Positions 8,538 to 16,390 are shown, counted from the first letter of the stretch. The stretch is DNA of 53,331 bases from Desulfurococcaceae archaeon (GCA_020832925.1 JAJHRF010000007.1:1-53331); one strand, 5' to 3'. Translations and numbers: made by a program. Notes: a model not told the origin generated them from the letters alone.

Positions 8538-9011
8538 TTATTTAAACCGCATTATTTCTCTAAGATTATTAGGCCATGGAGCTAATGTATACTTTTTCAA
8601 CCACTCTTTATCTATATCGATATTCTTGAGAACCTCAATTATATTCTTTATAAGGATCTCAGGAATTCTATTCCCTTTCACAGCAGGACAATCAAGATCC
8701 AGATATACAACCTTCTCATCTCTATCAAAATCGTAGTACATCATAACAGGCCATAACCTGCAATCAAATGGTCTTATACTGTATATTCTACATAACCCTT
8801 TCTCGTCTAGGTAAGGACAAGGCTTACCTTGGTTAGAACCTATCGCTTTTACTTTTCCTATAGGTGTCTCTATCTCAAAACTATGTTCATAGAGACCCTC
8901 TTCTTCTGGTAGTAGTACAGCGTAAAATCTTCTACAACAGTTAATGTTACAGAACTTACATATCTCTCCAAAGTCTACGAAATTTAGTAGCTCAGCTAAC
9001 CTTCTATTCAT
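8538..9011 (-). CDS. YkgJ-family cysteine cluster protein (zinc/iron-chelating)
   Basis: A 157-residue protein with the cysteine layout of the YkgJ/UPF0153 family. C18, C21, C25 and C26 appear in ICKFCNINCCRRF, followed by PCPYLDEKGLCRIY, RPFDCRLWP and LDLDCPAV. The family binds a metal or Fe-S cluster and has no settled function. The initiator ATG follows GGGAG by 5 bases. It is the last intact gene before the degenerate region 9012-10021. Confidence 0.8.
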   Translation of the reverse strand: MNRRLAELLNFVDFGEICKFCNINCCRRFYAVLLPEEEGLYEHSFEIETPIGKVKAIGSNQGKPCPYLDEKGLCRIYSIRPFDCRLWPVMMYYDFDRDEKVVYLDLDCPAVKGNRIPEILIKNIIEVLKNIDIDKEWLKKYTLAPWPNNLREIMRFK

Positions 9012-9158
9012 TAATACTCCCTTAAAACGCTGAATACATTAACAATATTCACAGATCTTATCCTCTAGTAATTCTAGACTATACAACACTATTAACAATG
9101 TCGCAGATCTAACCTTAATATTATCTAAACTTAAACCAATCAGCTACCCAGAAACCAT
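9012..9158. other. Gene-free AT-rich stretch
   Basis: No ORF or clear RNA was seen. Two similar 20-base blocks, ATTAACAATATTCACAGATCT-like near 9038 and ATTAACAATGTCGCAGATCT near 9091, form one imperfect direct repeat. This is likely spacer between the YkgJ gene and the inverted repeat. Confidence 0.4.
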
Positions 9159-9482
9159 ACCGTTTATCCCTAAATACCTCCTCATTACTCCATGTCTACT
9201 CGTTACATCTAAGGGTTCCACCTCACCTACAGGACTTTCGATACTCCTGAAGATTCATGAACAGCTATCAAGCCTAACGGAACTAGATTCAAACCCAGAT
9301 TTAGCCCATCTAGAGCTTAGAGCAGAGCTCTCATCTAGGCGGATGGGAGCTCCATTTCGTTGGGCTCGACAGCCGCTCATGAACCTACAGGGATTCCTAA
9401 GTCTCTGTGGGTGAGGTGGAAGTCCCTAGATACAACGAGCGAATACAAACAGATAAGGATGAACATCTAGGGACAAACGATT
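9159..9482. repeat. Large imperfect inverted repeat, candidate paired transposon-end/omega-RNA remnants
   Basis: The minus strand of 9283-9159 and the plus strand of 9354-9482 align over about 125 bases at roughly three-quarters identity by eye. Shared blocks are TCATGAA, GGTGAGGTGGAA, (C)CCTAGAT-like, AACGAG and AGGGAYAAACG. Each arm can form a local hairpin after TCATGAA (ACAGGGA with TCTCTGT on the plus arm; CAGGA with TCCTG on the minus arm), and the plus arm also has TCCCTAGAT pairing with ATCTAGGGA. Both arms retain coding-like similarity (LWVRWKSL in one, VRWNP in the other). This suits 3' ends of two tnpB-type elements pointing outward, now decayed. The region is much more GC-rich than its surroundings. 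Confidence 0.45.
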
Positions 9483-9526
9483 CGGGTCTATAGCTATAGA
9501 AAGCAATACAATATTTTTACTAAGAG

Positions 9527-9746
9527 GTGTTAGAGAATTTCTACAAAGTATTGGAAAGATTTAGAGAAGAACTACAGTATCTCAGTAAGAGTGCTGTTAT
9601 AAACCTCTCTAAGAAGTTAATCTATACTTGGTTGAGTAGTTGTGAGGAAATTAGAGAACTTGTTAAGTGATTTGATTAAGGAGTACGCATCTTTTTTCAA
9701 AATAGCCGCAACCGGACATGCATTAACTGTAAATACTTATGAATAG
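9527..9746 (+). pseudogene. Frameshifted small gene, about 72 residues
   Basis: A GTG at 9527 opens 47 codons (VLENFYKVLERFREELQYLS onward) ending at TGA 9668-9670. Removing one T at that point joins a second open stretch, DLIKEYASFF then KIAATGHALT, to TAG 9744-9746. The product would be an alpha-helical protein of about 72 residues. TATA-like AATATTTTTA precedes it at 9509-9518. I do not recognise a family. It could also be a genuine 47-residue ORF. The frameshift and position between transposon remnants favour decay. Confidence 0.35.
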
Positions 9747-9812
9747 TTGTAAATACCTCATTAGATTTAGCAACCCCTCTACATATGCTTAGCTGTTGAT
9801 GATGAGCTTTAT

Positions 9813-9985
9813 GCTTGAATCACAGTTTTAATGCGGATGAGGGGCTTAGGGGTTATGTGGAGCCCTGATAGCCTGGGCAGCGATGCTATGAAAACCCGAG
9901 CAGAGCCCGGGAACCCCGGGGCAAGAAAAATGTACTCACAACTAATTACAGCTATTCACAAGTAATTGCCTCGGGGAAACCCTAC
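9813..9985 (+). mobile_element. tnpB 3' remnant with IS605-type right end
   Basis: The plus strand from about 9813 matches the end of the intact tnpB at 51927-53162. In frame it reads MRGLGVMWSPDSLGSDAMKT, then RAEPGNPGARKMYSQLITAI and HK before TAA at 9962-9964. The intact copy has MRGSWVMLSPDSSADKGMRT, then RPNTENPKARKIYLQLTTAI and YR. Similarity runs past the stop through GCCTCGGGGAAACCCTAC (9968-9985) and then stops sharply, marking the right end. Upstream tnpB sequence is missing, so only the C-terminal tail and terminal RNA-forming region survive. The retained segment overlaps the part expected to encode the 3' half of an omega RNA. Confidence 0.75.
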
Positions 9986-10021
9986 GCTATTCTATACAAA
10001 CCTAGTAGAGAGCTTGTTCCC

Positions 10022-10243
10022 ATGCTTATCCTCAGGTTTAAGGTATCTGAACCTGTGGAAAGGTTTAAACTTCTACTAGAGTTTACAACTATACTCCCTT
10101 TAACACCTACGGTAGAGGTTCACGATATCCAGTCTCTGGCAGATGATATGAAGAAGATTGTTTCTCACTACGGTGAGGTTCTCTATGTCGAGAGCTACGA
10201 GATCTACTTAGAGGATTCCAAACTTGCATTAAATATCGGGTAG
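10022..10243 (+). CDS. Small hypothetical protein, possibly 5'-truncated by IS insertion
   Basis: A 73-residue ORF beginning MLILRFKVSEPVERFKLLLE and ending EDSKLALNIG. Length fits a small alpha/beta domain; no family recognised. The reading frame is open upstream of the ATG, through AILYKPSRELVP, back to the exact edge of the tnpB remnant at 9985, and no Shine-Dalgarno sits before 10022. The gene may once have started further left and been cut by the insertion, or it may be a non-functional fragment. It converges on the SPOUT gene with a 4-base gap. Confidence 0.4.
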   Translation: MLILRFKVSEPVERFKLLLEFTTILPLTPTVEVHDIQSLADDMKKIVSHYGEVLYVESYEIYLEDSKLALNIG

Positions 10244-10247
10244 CGGT

Positions 10248-11150
10248 TTAAGGTAACCCAAGGTGTTTCTCCTTGATGTAGTTAATAATAGCTAGAACAG
10301 CTATAACAGCTTCTTCAGTCCTCACATTCACGGTTCCTTGTCTAGGGATGAAGTTTACAGAGAAATTCGTGTAACTATTTATATCGAATCCTTCTCTCTG
10401 CGCAACTTCATCTACATCTAGTTTAGGACCTCCGAAAACTATTAATATCTTTTCCCTCTTCATAAACTCTCTAGCTAACTCCTCCTCTACACTGTGCACC
10501 GGTATACCTTTTTTTGTAGCTACTAAAACTAGATAATGAGAATCTTTAGCATTCTCTAGCAACTTCTTTAAAGATTCATATAGTTGTACTGAGTAACCCC
10601 AGTAGATATCAACCTCCGATTTCTCCACAATAAATACATGGAAATACGAAGAAGTTTCACGAACAATCTTAACTGTTACCCTAGACCCTTTAGGAGGACA
10701 TCTACCGTACACAACACCCTTCTTCCCCAACCCTATCTCAACTATACATCTATCCTCACTTCTATCCAAAACCACACCTTCTCTATACGTTGTATCGAAA
10801 ATCTCTAATTCAACATGGTGTGGAGTTTTGAGGGGTGGAATAATACCTACAAATCTTAGCTCTGGAAGAAGAGGTACTAGGAATTTCTTTAAGTAAGGTG
10901 GAACCTCCATATACTTGAGTATAGCTTCCACAAGCTTTTCATCACCTTCACCATCGTTATAGACCATAATATTCTCAACACGAAAAATAGCTGCAGCTCT
11001 ACCGATATAGCTGATTTTTATTGTTTGTTCTCTAAGTGTTTTCGAATCTAAAGATATAGACGTGGGGATAGCTATCGATATAAAAGGCTTTGTCTTCAAA
11101 GGCTTCATAAACTTCCTATGAACATCAAGTTCGTTGCGGATCAAAACCAT
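10248..11150 (-). CDS. SPOUT-fold RNA methyltransferase (COG2106 family)
   Basis: A 300-residue protein beginning MVLIRNELDVHRKFMKPLKT. Features fit the COG2106/C9orf114-like SPOUT methyltransferases: SIAIPTSISLDS near 25, the EIFDTTYREGVVLDRS region preceding an inserted OB-like beta domain (about 120-170), and C-terminal trefoil-knot segments ILIVFGGPKLDVDEVAQREG and FIPRQGTVNVRTEEAV that bind S-adenosylmethionine. The family modifies rRNA or other RNA, but the archaeal target is not settled. It is convergent with the truncated small gene and has its own upstream region. Confidence 0.75.
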   Translation of the reverse strand: MVLIRNELDVHRKFMKPLKTKPFISIAIPTSISLDSKTLREQTIKISYIGRAAAIFRVENIMVYNDGEGDEKLVEAILKYMEVPPYLKKFLVPLLPELRFVGIIPPLKTPHHVELEIFDTTYREGVVLDRSEDRCIVEIGLGKKGVVYGRCPPKGSRVTVKIVRETSSYFHVFIVEKSEVDIYWGYSVQLYESLKKLLENAKDSHYLVLVATKKGIPVHSVEEELAREFMKREKILIVFGGPKLDVDEVAQREGFDINSYTNFSVNFIPRQGTVNVRTEEAVIAVLAIINYIKEKHLGLP

Positions 11151-11292
11151 AGTTTAACCGTATACTCGTGGTATTCAGTATATGTATCTTCTTTTTCAGT
11201 TTGAAGAAATATACTCTTATCATCATCGTTTCAACGAGATATGTAGATGACTGGAAAAGCTAATAAACCTATGAACTATAAGTTACTCTGAT

Positions 11293-11364
11293 CCCCTGTG
11301 GCCAGACTCGTGCAATTGATGAACCTTTGGGGAAGATGAGCACGAGGTCTCCGCAGGGGGTACA
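11293..11364 (+). ncRNA. Candidate H/ACA-type guide sRNA
   Basis: A GC-rich island between two genes folds as a single archaeal H/ACA hairpin. Lower stem CCCCTG (11293-11298) pairs with CAGGGG (11354-11359); an internal pocket has 8 bases on the 5' side (11299-11306) and 7 on the 3' side (11347-11353); upper stem CTCGTGC (11307-11313) pairs with GCACGAG (11340-11346). The apical part holds TTGATGA and GATGAG, resembling a kink-turn that L7Ae would bind. An ACA follows at 11362-11364, 15 bases below the upper stem, which is the known spacing. TAATAAAC near 11258 could be the TATA box. The guided pseudouridine is not identified. Confidence 0.55.
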
Positions 11365-11369
11365 GAACT

Positions 11370-11828
11370 CTATACTGATTCTAGAACAGCTATTAATTGC
11401 CTAACATCTATAAAACTACCCTCTTTAACGAGGATCTTCTTCACCCTACCTCTGTAAGGAGACTTCACCTCTATAACCATCTTCATAGACTCTAACAATG
11501 CTATTGTCTGACCTTTATCGATGACATCACCTTCTTTAACCACGATCCTTACGATTCTTCCAGGGATTTCGCAAACTACTTTAAGCCCAAACTCTTCAAC
11601 AACTGGTTGCTGTAACCTCTGCATTTTCGAGATGTTATCCTCTATAGTTTTGCTAAGTCTTATAGAAACCTCTTCTACCGCTGACTCCATCTCTTCAACA
11701 ACTTCTCTAGGTATGTAGACTATATACTCTCTACCCTCTATCTTAACGAGGAAAATGTTCTCTTCTTTCTCGTAAACCTCTACTTCGTACTTCCTACCCT
11801 CTATAGTTACAGTAAACCTGCTACTCAC
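11370..11828 (-). CDS. Biotin carboxyl carrier protein
   Basis: A 152-residue biotin/lipoyl-attachment protein. The C-terminal half is a complete biotinyl domain: IVVKEGDVIDKGQTIALLES, then MKMVIEV with the biotin lysine K116 in SMKM, and a symmetric second half VKEGSFIDVRQLIAVLES. The N-terminal part is a small beta-rich segment and a linker. It starts at GTG with GGTG 8 bases upstream. It is divergent from a carboxyltransferase gene 117 bases away, with which it should act, carrying carboxybiotin. No biotin carboxylase gene lies in the window. The ESMKM variant of AMKM is common in such proteins. Confidence 0.88.
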   Translation of the reverse strand: MSSRFTVTIEGRKYEVEVYEKEENIFLVKIEGREYIVYIPREVVEEMESAVEEVSIRLSKTIEDNISKMQRLQQPVVEEFGLKVVCEIPGRIVRIVVKEGDVIDKGQTIALLESMKMVIEVKSPYRGRVKKILVKEGSFIDVRQLIAVLESV

Positions 11829-11945
11829 TTTCTAAACACCGCTTTACTAGAATGTATTGTTTAAGGGTATTAAAAAGGGTTTTGATGTAATGAATAGTCT
11901 TAAATATACCGCCTAGAAATACTGGTTTATCAAAGGTTTTACGCT

Positions 11946-13523
11946 ATGGAGAGCGGAGTTGTTAGGAAAGAGATTTTAGAGCTTAAGCAGTTGATAGAGA
12001 AGGCTAAGCTTGGTGGAGGGTCTGAGGCTATAGCTAAACAGCATAGTCAAGGTAAGTTAACGGCTAGGGAGAGACTCGAACTTCTATTCGATAATGGTGA
12101 ATATATAGAATTCGATATGTTTGTTACAACAAGAGCTACAGAATTCGATATGGATAAGAGGAAAGTTCCTGGAGATGGTGTTGTTACAGCTTTCGGTAGA
12201 GTTGATGGTAGATGGGTTGTAGGGATAGCGCAGGATTTCACTTTCATGGGGGGATCTGTTGGGGAAATGCATGCAGCTAAAATCGTTAAAGCTATGCAGT
12301 ACGCTTTAAGTACTGGTGTACCCGTTGTTTTTCTTAACGATTCTGGTGGTGCGAGAATTCAAGAAGGTGTAGATTCACTTAAAGGTTACGGAGATATATT
12401 CTACATGAATGTAGTAGCTTCGGGAGTTATACCGCAGATAGCCGTCATCATGGGGCCTTGTGCAGGAGGAGCTGTCTATTCACCTGCTCTAATGGATTTC
12501 GTTATAATGGTTGAGAAGACATCCTACATGTTTATAACAGGGCCAAAAGTTGTTAAAGCAGCTCTAGGTGAAGATGTTACAGAGGAAGAATTGGGAGGTG
12601 CGCGTGTACATGCTTCTAGAAGTGGTGTAGCTCATTTCATTGCTTCTAATGATAGAGAAGCTATAGAGATTGTGAAGAAGTTGCTAAGCTACTTACCTTC
12701 TAACAATATGGATATACCTCCGCGAGTAGATGTAGGCGATGATCCTTACAGACTTGTACCAGAGCTCGATTCTATTGTACCTGAAGACCCTAAGAAACCT
12801 TACGATATGTATCAAATAATAGAGTCTGTTATTGATAAGGGGACGTTCTTCGAAGTTCAAAAAGATTTCGCGAAAAACGCTATAATAGGTTTTGCACGAT
12901 TAAACGGGTATACTGTATGTATAGTTGCAAACAATCCTCAGTACTACATGGGGGCTCTAGATATAGATTCATCCGATAAGATATCGAGGTTCGTAAGATT
13001 TTGCGATGCTTTCAACATACCCATTATAACATTTGTAGATACCCCTGGATTCGTACCCGGGACTTATCAAGAGCATAGAGGTATAATTAGGCATGGAGCG
13101 AAGATAATCTACGCCTATAGCGAAGCCGTAGTCCCGAAGCTAACTGTTATAGTGAGGAAGGCTTACGGAGGTGCATATATAGCCATGGGCTCTAAACATC
13201 TTGGAGCAGACCTTGTAATAGCATGGCCTACAGCAGAGATAGCTGTTATGGGTCCTGAGGCAGCTGCAGAGGTTATATGGAGGAAAAAGCTGGAGTCTAT
13301 ACAAGATCCTGCAGAGAGAGAAGCTCTTCTAAAGAAGCTTGCCGAAGAATATAAGGAGAAGCTTACGAAACCATACTTCGCCGCATCTAGAGGTTATGTA
13401 GATATGATTATAGAGCCTAACCAAACAAGAGCTATCTTAACTAAGGCGTTAGAGTTCCTGTTAACAAAGAGAGAGATTAGGGTTAGAGGCCCTCCGAAGA
13501 AACACGGTGTAATGCCTGTATAG
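11946..13523 (+). CDS. Acyl-CoA carboxyltransferase / methylmalonyl-CoA decarboxylase alpha-type subunit
   Basis: A 525-residue biotin-dependent carboxyltransferase with N- and C-terminal crotonase-like halves. Visible motifs include QHSQGKLTARERLELLFDNG, an oxyanion-hole region VVFLNDSGGARIQEGVDSLK, MGPCAGGAVYSPALMDF, and in the second half ITFVDTPGFVPGTYQEHRGI and VRKAYGGAYIAMGSK. Length is standard for propionyl-/methylmalonyl-CoA carboxylase beta subunits and for MmdA. With the neighbouring biotin protein it could form an acyl-CoA carboxylase if a biotin carboxylase exists elsewhere, or a sodium-pumping decarboxylase if a membrane beta subunit exists elsewhere. Sequence alone does not separate the two. 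Confidence 0.85.
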   Translation: MESGVVRKEILELKQLIEKAKLGGGSEAIAKQHSQGKLTARERLELLFDNGEYIEFDMFVTTRATEFDMDKRKVPGDGVVTAFGRVDGRWVVGIAQDFTFMGGSVGEMHAAKIVKAMQYALSTGVPVVFLNDSGGARIQEGVDSLKGYGDIFYMNVVASGVIPQIAVIMGPCAGGAVYSPALMDFVIMVEKTSYMFITGPKVVKAALGEDVTEEELGGARVHASRSGVAHFIASNDREAIEIVKKLLSYLPSNNMDIPPRVDVGDDPYRLVPELDSIVPEDPKKPYDMYQIIESVIDKGTFFEVQKDFAKNAIIGFARLNGYTVCIVANNPQYYMGALDIDSSDKISRFVRFCDAFNIPIITFVDTPGFVPGTYQEHRGIIRHGAKIIYAYSEAVVPKLTVIVRKAYGGAYIAMGSKHLGADLVIAWPTAEIAVMGPEAAAEVIWRKKLESIQDPAEREALLKKLAEEYKEKLTKPYFAASRGYVDMIIEPNQTRAILTKALEFLLTKREIRVRGPPKKHGVMPV

Positions 13524-13572
13524 ATTTCCATACCACTATATCAACATCGTTACTAAGTTCAGCTGAATCACT

Positions 13573-14280
13573 ATGCCTAAGTATCACGATATAGTTAGGA
13601 ACTCTGCGATTGAGAGAGCAACTTTTCTATCTAAGCTGATGCTGGAAATAGAGGATGTAGTTGAAGATTTGGTAGAAGGGTTGGGAATAGATTTTGATAT
13701 GTATAGAGTTGAAGGTCTAGAAAATGTTCATGTAGATAGTGTTGAGGTTTACATCAATACAGAAGCTAGGTGTTATAGAGAGCTAGAGGTAGAAGGTGTT
13801 ATTGTTGAAGTGGTTTGTAGAAGAGTTAAGCCTAATATAGCAGAGGTATATAAATACTTAACTGTAAACATGGTCTCTATAGCTGTAGATCTTCTTAAAC
13901 CTTTTATCACTAGATACGAAGAGTATATGGCTATACTGATCGAGGATGGATACGCAGTTATCCTCCAAGGATCACCAGACAAAGTTGTAGTACCTATGGT
14001 GCCCGGAACCCTACTTATATGCCATACCCATCCAAGGTCTTTCAAAGCTGTGCTCTCTAAAGAAGATATCAGATCTCTTATCGAGTTATTATCTCGTAGA
14101 GGTTTCGGCTTCTGTGTTCTATCTCAGAACTCGTGTTTAGCAATATATAGACGAGGCTTTTTTATTCTCGACGATTACTTCAAGCTATTCAATACTATGA
14201 AAGAGTATGGATACCTGGATTCCGAGATCTTGAGATCTCTGAATCTTAGCTCTATCGATTATCTCGAGATAGCTATATAG
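13573..14280 (+). CDS. JAMM/MPN-type metalloprotein
   Basis: A 235-residue protein with a JAMM signature in the C-terminal half: CHTHPRSFKAVLSKED gives H151-x-H153, eight residues, S162-x-x-D165, the spacing that binds zinc in JAB1/MPN deubiquitinase-type peptidases. A conserved-type glutamate is available in ILIEDG (E124). The N-terminal 110 residues are mixed alpha/beta and unrecognised. Archaeal JAMM proteins remove ubiquitin-like SAMP modifiers or act on small precursors. It lies 50 bases behind the carboxyltransferase gene and its end overlaps the convergent HD-domain gene by 8 bases. Zinc site is well supported; substrate is unknown. Confidence 0.55.
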   Translation: MPKYHDIVRNSAIERATFLSKLMLEIEDVVEDLVEGLGIDFDMYRVEGLENVHVDSVEVYINTEARCYRELEVEGVIVEVVCRRVKPNIAEVYKYLTVNMVSIAVDLLKPFITRYEEYMAILIEDGYAVILQGSPDKVVVPMVPGTLLICHTHPRSFKAVLSKEDIRSLIELLSRRGFGFCVLSQNSCLAIYRRGFFILDDYFKLFNTMKEYGYLDSEILRSLNLSSIDYLEIAI

Positions 14281-15073
14281 TTTCAGCTGTAGGGTAAAAT
14301 CTCTCGAATCTTCTCGGTGTATGGATATAGACCTCAATATAGCTACCGATCCCGCTAGTCCTTATCTTCGGTACAAGCACTTCCTCAAGCTGGAATACAC
14401 CTGCATATTCATCCATATATACGATGATCTTTATAGGTCTTTCACTATCTCCAGACTCTATCTCAACCTTCTTAATACTAATAGCTGAGAGTGCATGCAT
14501 ATCAAGTTTCCCTAGTTTATAAGGTACGCGAGCTCTACCTTCAGCCATATCCAACCCATCCCCAACCTTAACAACTCCGCACTCCACTGTTAAACATTTA
14601 ACGTTGTACTCTGTAGCGTAGATTGCATGCATAATCTCCTGTCTCAACGCTATAAACCTTCTATCCGTGATACCTACCTTAGGCAATAATCTATTGAGCA
14701 TATCTTTAGCTAGTAACGCTCCTATAAACTCGTGGTTAACTCTATGAACAGCATTCCCAATGTCATGGAAATAAGCTGCAAATAAAACCACGAGCCTAGC
14801 TTCATCAACATTTCTAGCAGTTCCATCGCGTAACGTTGTCGGTGTGATTTTGTTGTTCATAAGGATATCTAGAAGTTCTAGAGCTGTACCAGCTACTATT
14901 CTCGCATGGGTTATCCCATGATCATTGTATCTCAAACGTGTAACAGCCATTGTATTGCTTATCTTGAGCATCTCCATAACCTCCTCATCTTCCTCCAAAA
15001 CTTTAAAAGCTGTTTTAAGTAAAGGTGAACCCTCTACATGTTTATACACTAGGTGGGGAGATACAGTAACCAA
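14273..15073 (-). CDS. HD-domain metal-dependent phosphohydrolase
   Basis: A 266-residue HD-superfamily hydrolase. The metal-binding residues are arranged as NDHGITHARIV, then FAAYFHDIGNAVHRVNHEFI with the paired His-Asp, then MHAIYAT and VGDGLDMAEGRARVPYKLG. This full set suggests an active phosphohydrolase on nucleotides or phosphoesters. The C-terminal 80 residues are beta-rich and may form a separate sensing or oligomer domain. TTG is the start, with AGGTG 7 bases upstream. Substrate is not predictable. Confidence 0.75.
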   Translation of the reverse strand: MVTVSPHLVYKHVEGSPLLKTAFKVLEEDEEVMEMLKISNTMAVTRLRYNDHGITHARIVAGTALELLDILMNNKITPTTLRDGTARNVDEARLVVLFAAYFHDIGNAVHRVNHEFIGALLAKDMLNRLLPKVGITDRRFIALRQEIMHAIYATEYNVKCLTVECGVVKVGDGLDMAEGRARVPYKLGKLDMHALSAISIKKVEIESGDSERPIKIIVYMDEYAGVFQLEEVLVPKIRTSGIGSYIEVYIHTPRRFERFYPTAETI

Positions 15074-15278
15074 AGTTGTTCACCTATCTTCCTCTAGTTG
15101 TTAACAGTATTAATAGATTTATAATAGATATCTATAACAATCAACGGGGTTGAAGCTCTGTTTAGATGTTAATGATGTTTAAGGTATGATATATAGCTGT
15201 GATTGGTATAACCGCAGTTTTATCATCATTAAAACATATTTTCAGATACCTTAGCTTATACTATAGCTGGGTAAAACC

Positions 15279-15926
15279 ATGAGATTAATTTTCATAGGTC
15301 CTCCAGGTATAGGTAAAGGAACTTACGCTAAGATGATTAGCCAGAAATACGGTATTCCTCACATATCTACAGGAGATATATTTAGAGAAGAGATTGCGAA
15401 AGGTTCAGAGCTAGGTTTAAAAGTTAAGCAATATGTTGAGAAAGGTCTTCTAGTACCTGATGAAATCGTTGTAGAAGTTGTTAGGAAAGTTTTAGAGAGA
15501 CCAGAGTGTAGGAAAGGGTTTATACTCGATGGATTTCCTAGAACAATTGAGCAAGCTAAAGCTCTTGACAATATGACGAAGATAGATGTGGTATTCTTAT
15601 TTGAAGCTCCTGTAGAAGTAATTATTGAGAGAGTTTCGGGGAGATTGATATGTCCGAAGTGCGGAGCTATATATAACATTAGTTGGAAACCACCGAAAAC
15701 ACCTGGTATTTGTGATGTGTGTGGAACTCCGTTAATTCGTAGAAAAGATGATGAACCTGAAGTTGTTAGAACCAGGTACCAAGTATATAAACAAACTTTC
15801 GCACCTGTAATAGACTACTATAGGAGGAAAGGGATTCTAGTAGAGATAGATGCTTCGAGAGATGCAAGAGAAGTTGTAGCAGATGTTGAGAAGATATTGA
15901 GAGAGAAACGGTTAATAAAAGAATAG
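15279..15926 (+). CDS. adk: Adenylate kinase, zinc-containing long (bacterial) type
   Basis: A 215-residue adenylate kinase (AMP + ATP to 2 ADP). It carries the P-loop FIGPPGIGKGTYA, AMP-site STGD and DGFPRT (R88), and a long LID with a zinc knuckle, C125-x-x-C128 and C145-x-x-C148, typical of bacterial-type thermostable enzymes rather than the short archaeal AdkA family. It lies 146 bases before the ATPase operon in the same direction. TATA-like ACATATTTTC-type AT-rich sequence precedes it. Zinc in the LID should add heat stability. Confidence 0.92.
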   Translation: MRLIFIGPPGIGKGTYAKMISQKYGIPHISTGDIFREEIAKGSELGLKVKQYVEKGLLVPDEIVVEVVRKVLERPECRKGFILDGFPRTIEQAKALDNMTKIDVVFLFEAPVEVIIERVSGRLICPKCGAIYNISWKPPKTPGICDVCGTPLIRRKDDEPEVVRTRYQVYKQTFAPVIDYYRRKGILVEIDASRDAREVVADVEKILREKRLIKE

Positions 15927-16017
15927 ATTATGTGAAGATACCTAGGTAATAGAGCTTTAGCATATTCTGTAGAATACGTATCTTCATTAATCATCGCAAA
16001 CTAGTACGTTTTTTCAA

Positions 16018-16031
16018 GAAAAATTATAAAT
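16018..16031 (+). promoter_or_regulatory. Promoter of the A-type ATPase operon
   Basis: AAAATTATAAAT lies about 45 bases before the preferred TTG start of the first ATPase gene. It follows a gap of 131 bases after adk and is the first good TATA-like element for the operon. Confidence 0.5.
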
Positions 16032-16072
16032 CCTATGCATGAAGAATACTTAGTTACTTGGTGGTGAAGTTC

Positions 16073-16387
16073 TTGAGTAGCATTATGAAAGAGATCGAAG
16101 CTGAAGCTGAGAAGATAATCAAGGAGGCAGAGGCTAAAGCTCGAAAGATTATTGAGGAAGCTAAGAGGAAAGCTGATGAGATATTGAGAGATGAGAGCTA
16201 TATTTATGAGCTTGAGAAATTTAAGAGAGAATTAGAGGTTAGGATAGAGCATGAGAGTTTGAAGATTATTGAGGAAGCTAAGAGAAGAGCTAGTGAGGTT
16301 ATTGAGGGGTATAGAAAAGAATTGGATAGAATAGTTAAGAAGGTAGTATCCATCGTTACAGGGGTAGATATCGAGAGTAGGGTGTAG
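16073..16387 (+). CDS. A-type ATP synthase subunit H (peripheral stalk)
   Basis: A 104-residue, almost wholly coiled-coil protein rich in Glu, Lys, Ala and Arg (IMKEIEAEAEKIIKEAEAKA onward). It is the partner of subunit E in the peripheral stalk of A-type ATPase. The frame is open from TTG 16058, but GGTGGTG (16060-16066) lies ideally before the TTG at 16073, which I prefer as start. It is first in the operon, 3 bases before subunit I. Such short coiled coils are hard to tell apart by sequence; the operon position decides the call. Confidence 0.8.
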   Translation: MSSIMKEIEAEAEKIIKEAEAKARKIIEEAKRKADEILRDESYIYELEKFKRELEVRIEHESLKIIEEAKRRASEVIEGYRKELDRIVKKVVSIVTGVDIESRV

Positions 16388-16390
16388 TTT

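Noticed and set aside
9038-9110. Direct repeat as a CRISPR start
   Set aside because: Only two imperfect copies, no regular spacers and no cas genes.
9284-9302. TTCAAACCC resembling a tRNA T-loop
   Set aside because: Flanking bases do not form a five-pair T-stem and no acceptor or anticodon arm fits around it.
9159-9482. RNase P RNA or SRP RNA
   Set aside because: The GC-rich block lacks the conserved SRP helix 8 GGAA/AGCAG set and the RNase P core motifs; the inverted arrangement fits transposon ends better.
9788-9830. C/D box sRNA (TGATGATGA and CTGA)
   Set aside because: Boxes are too far apart and lie beside the tnpB tail, which explains the sequence better.
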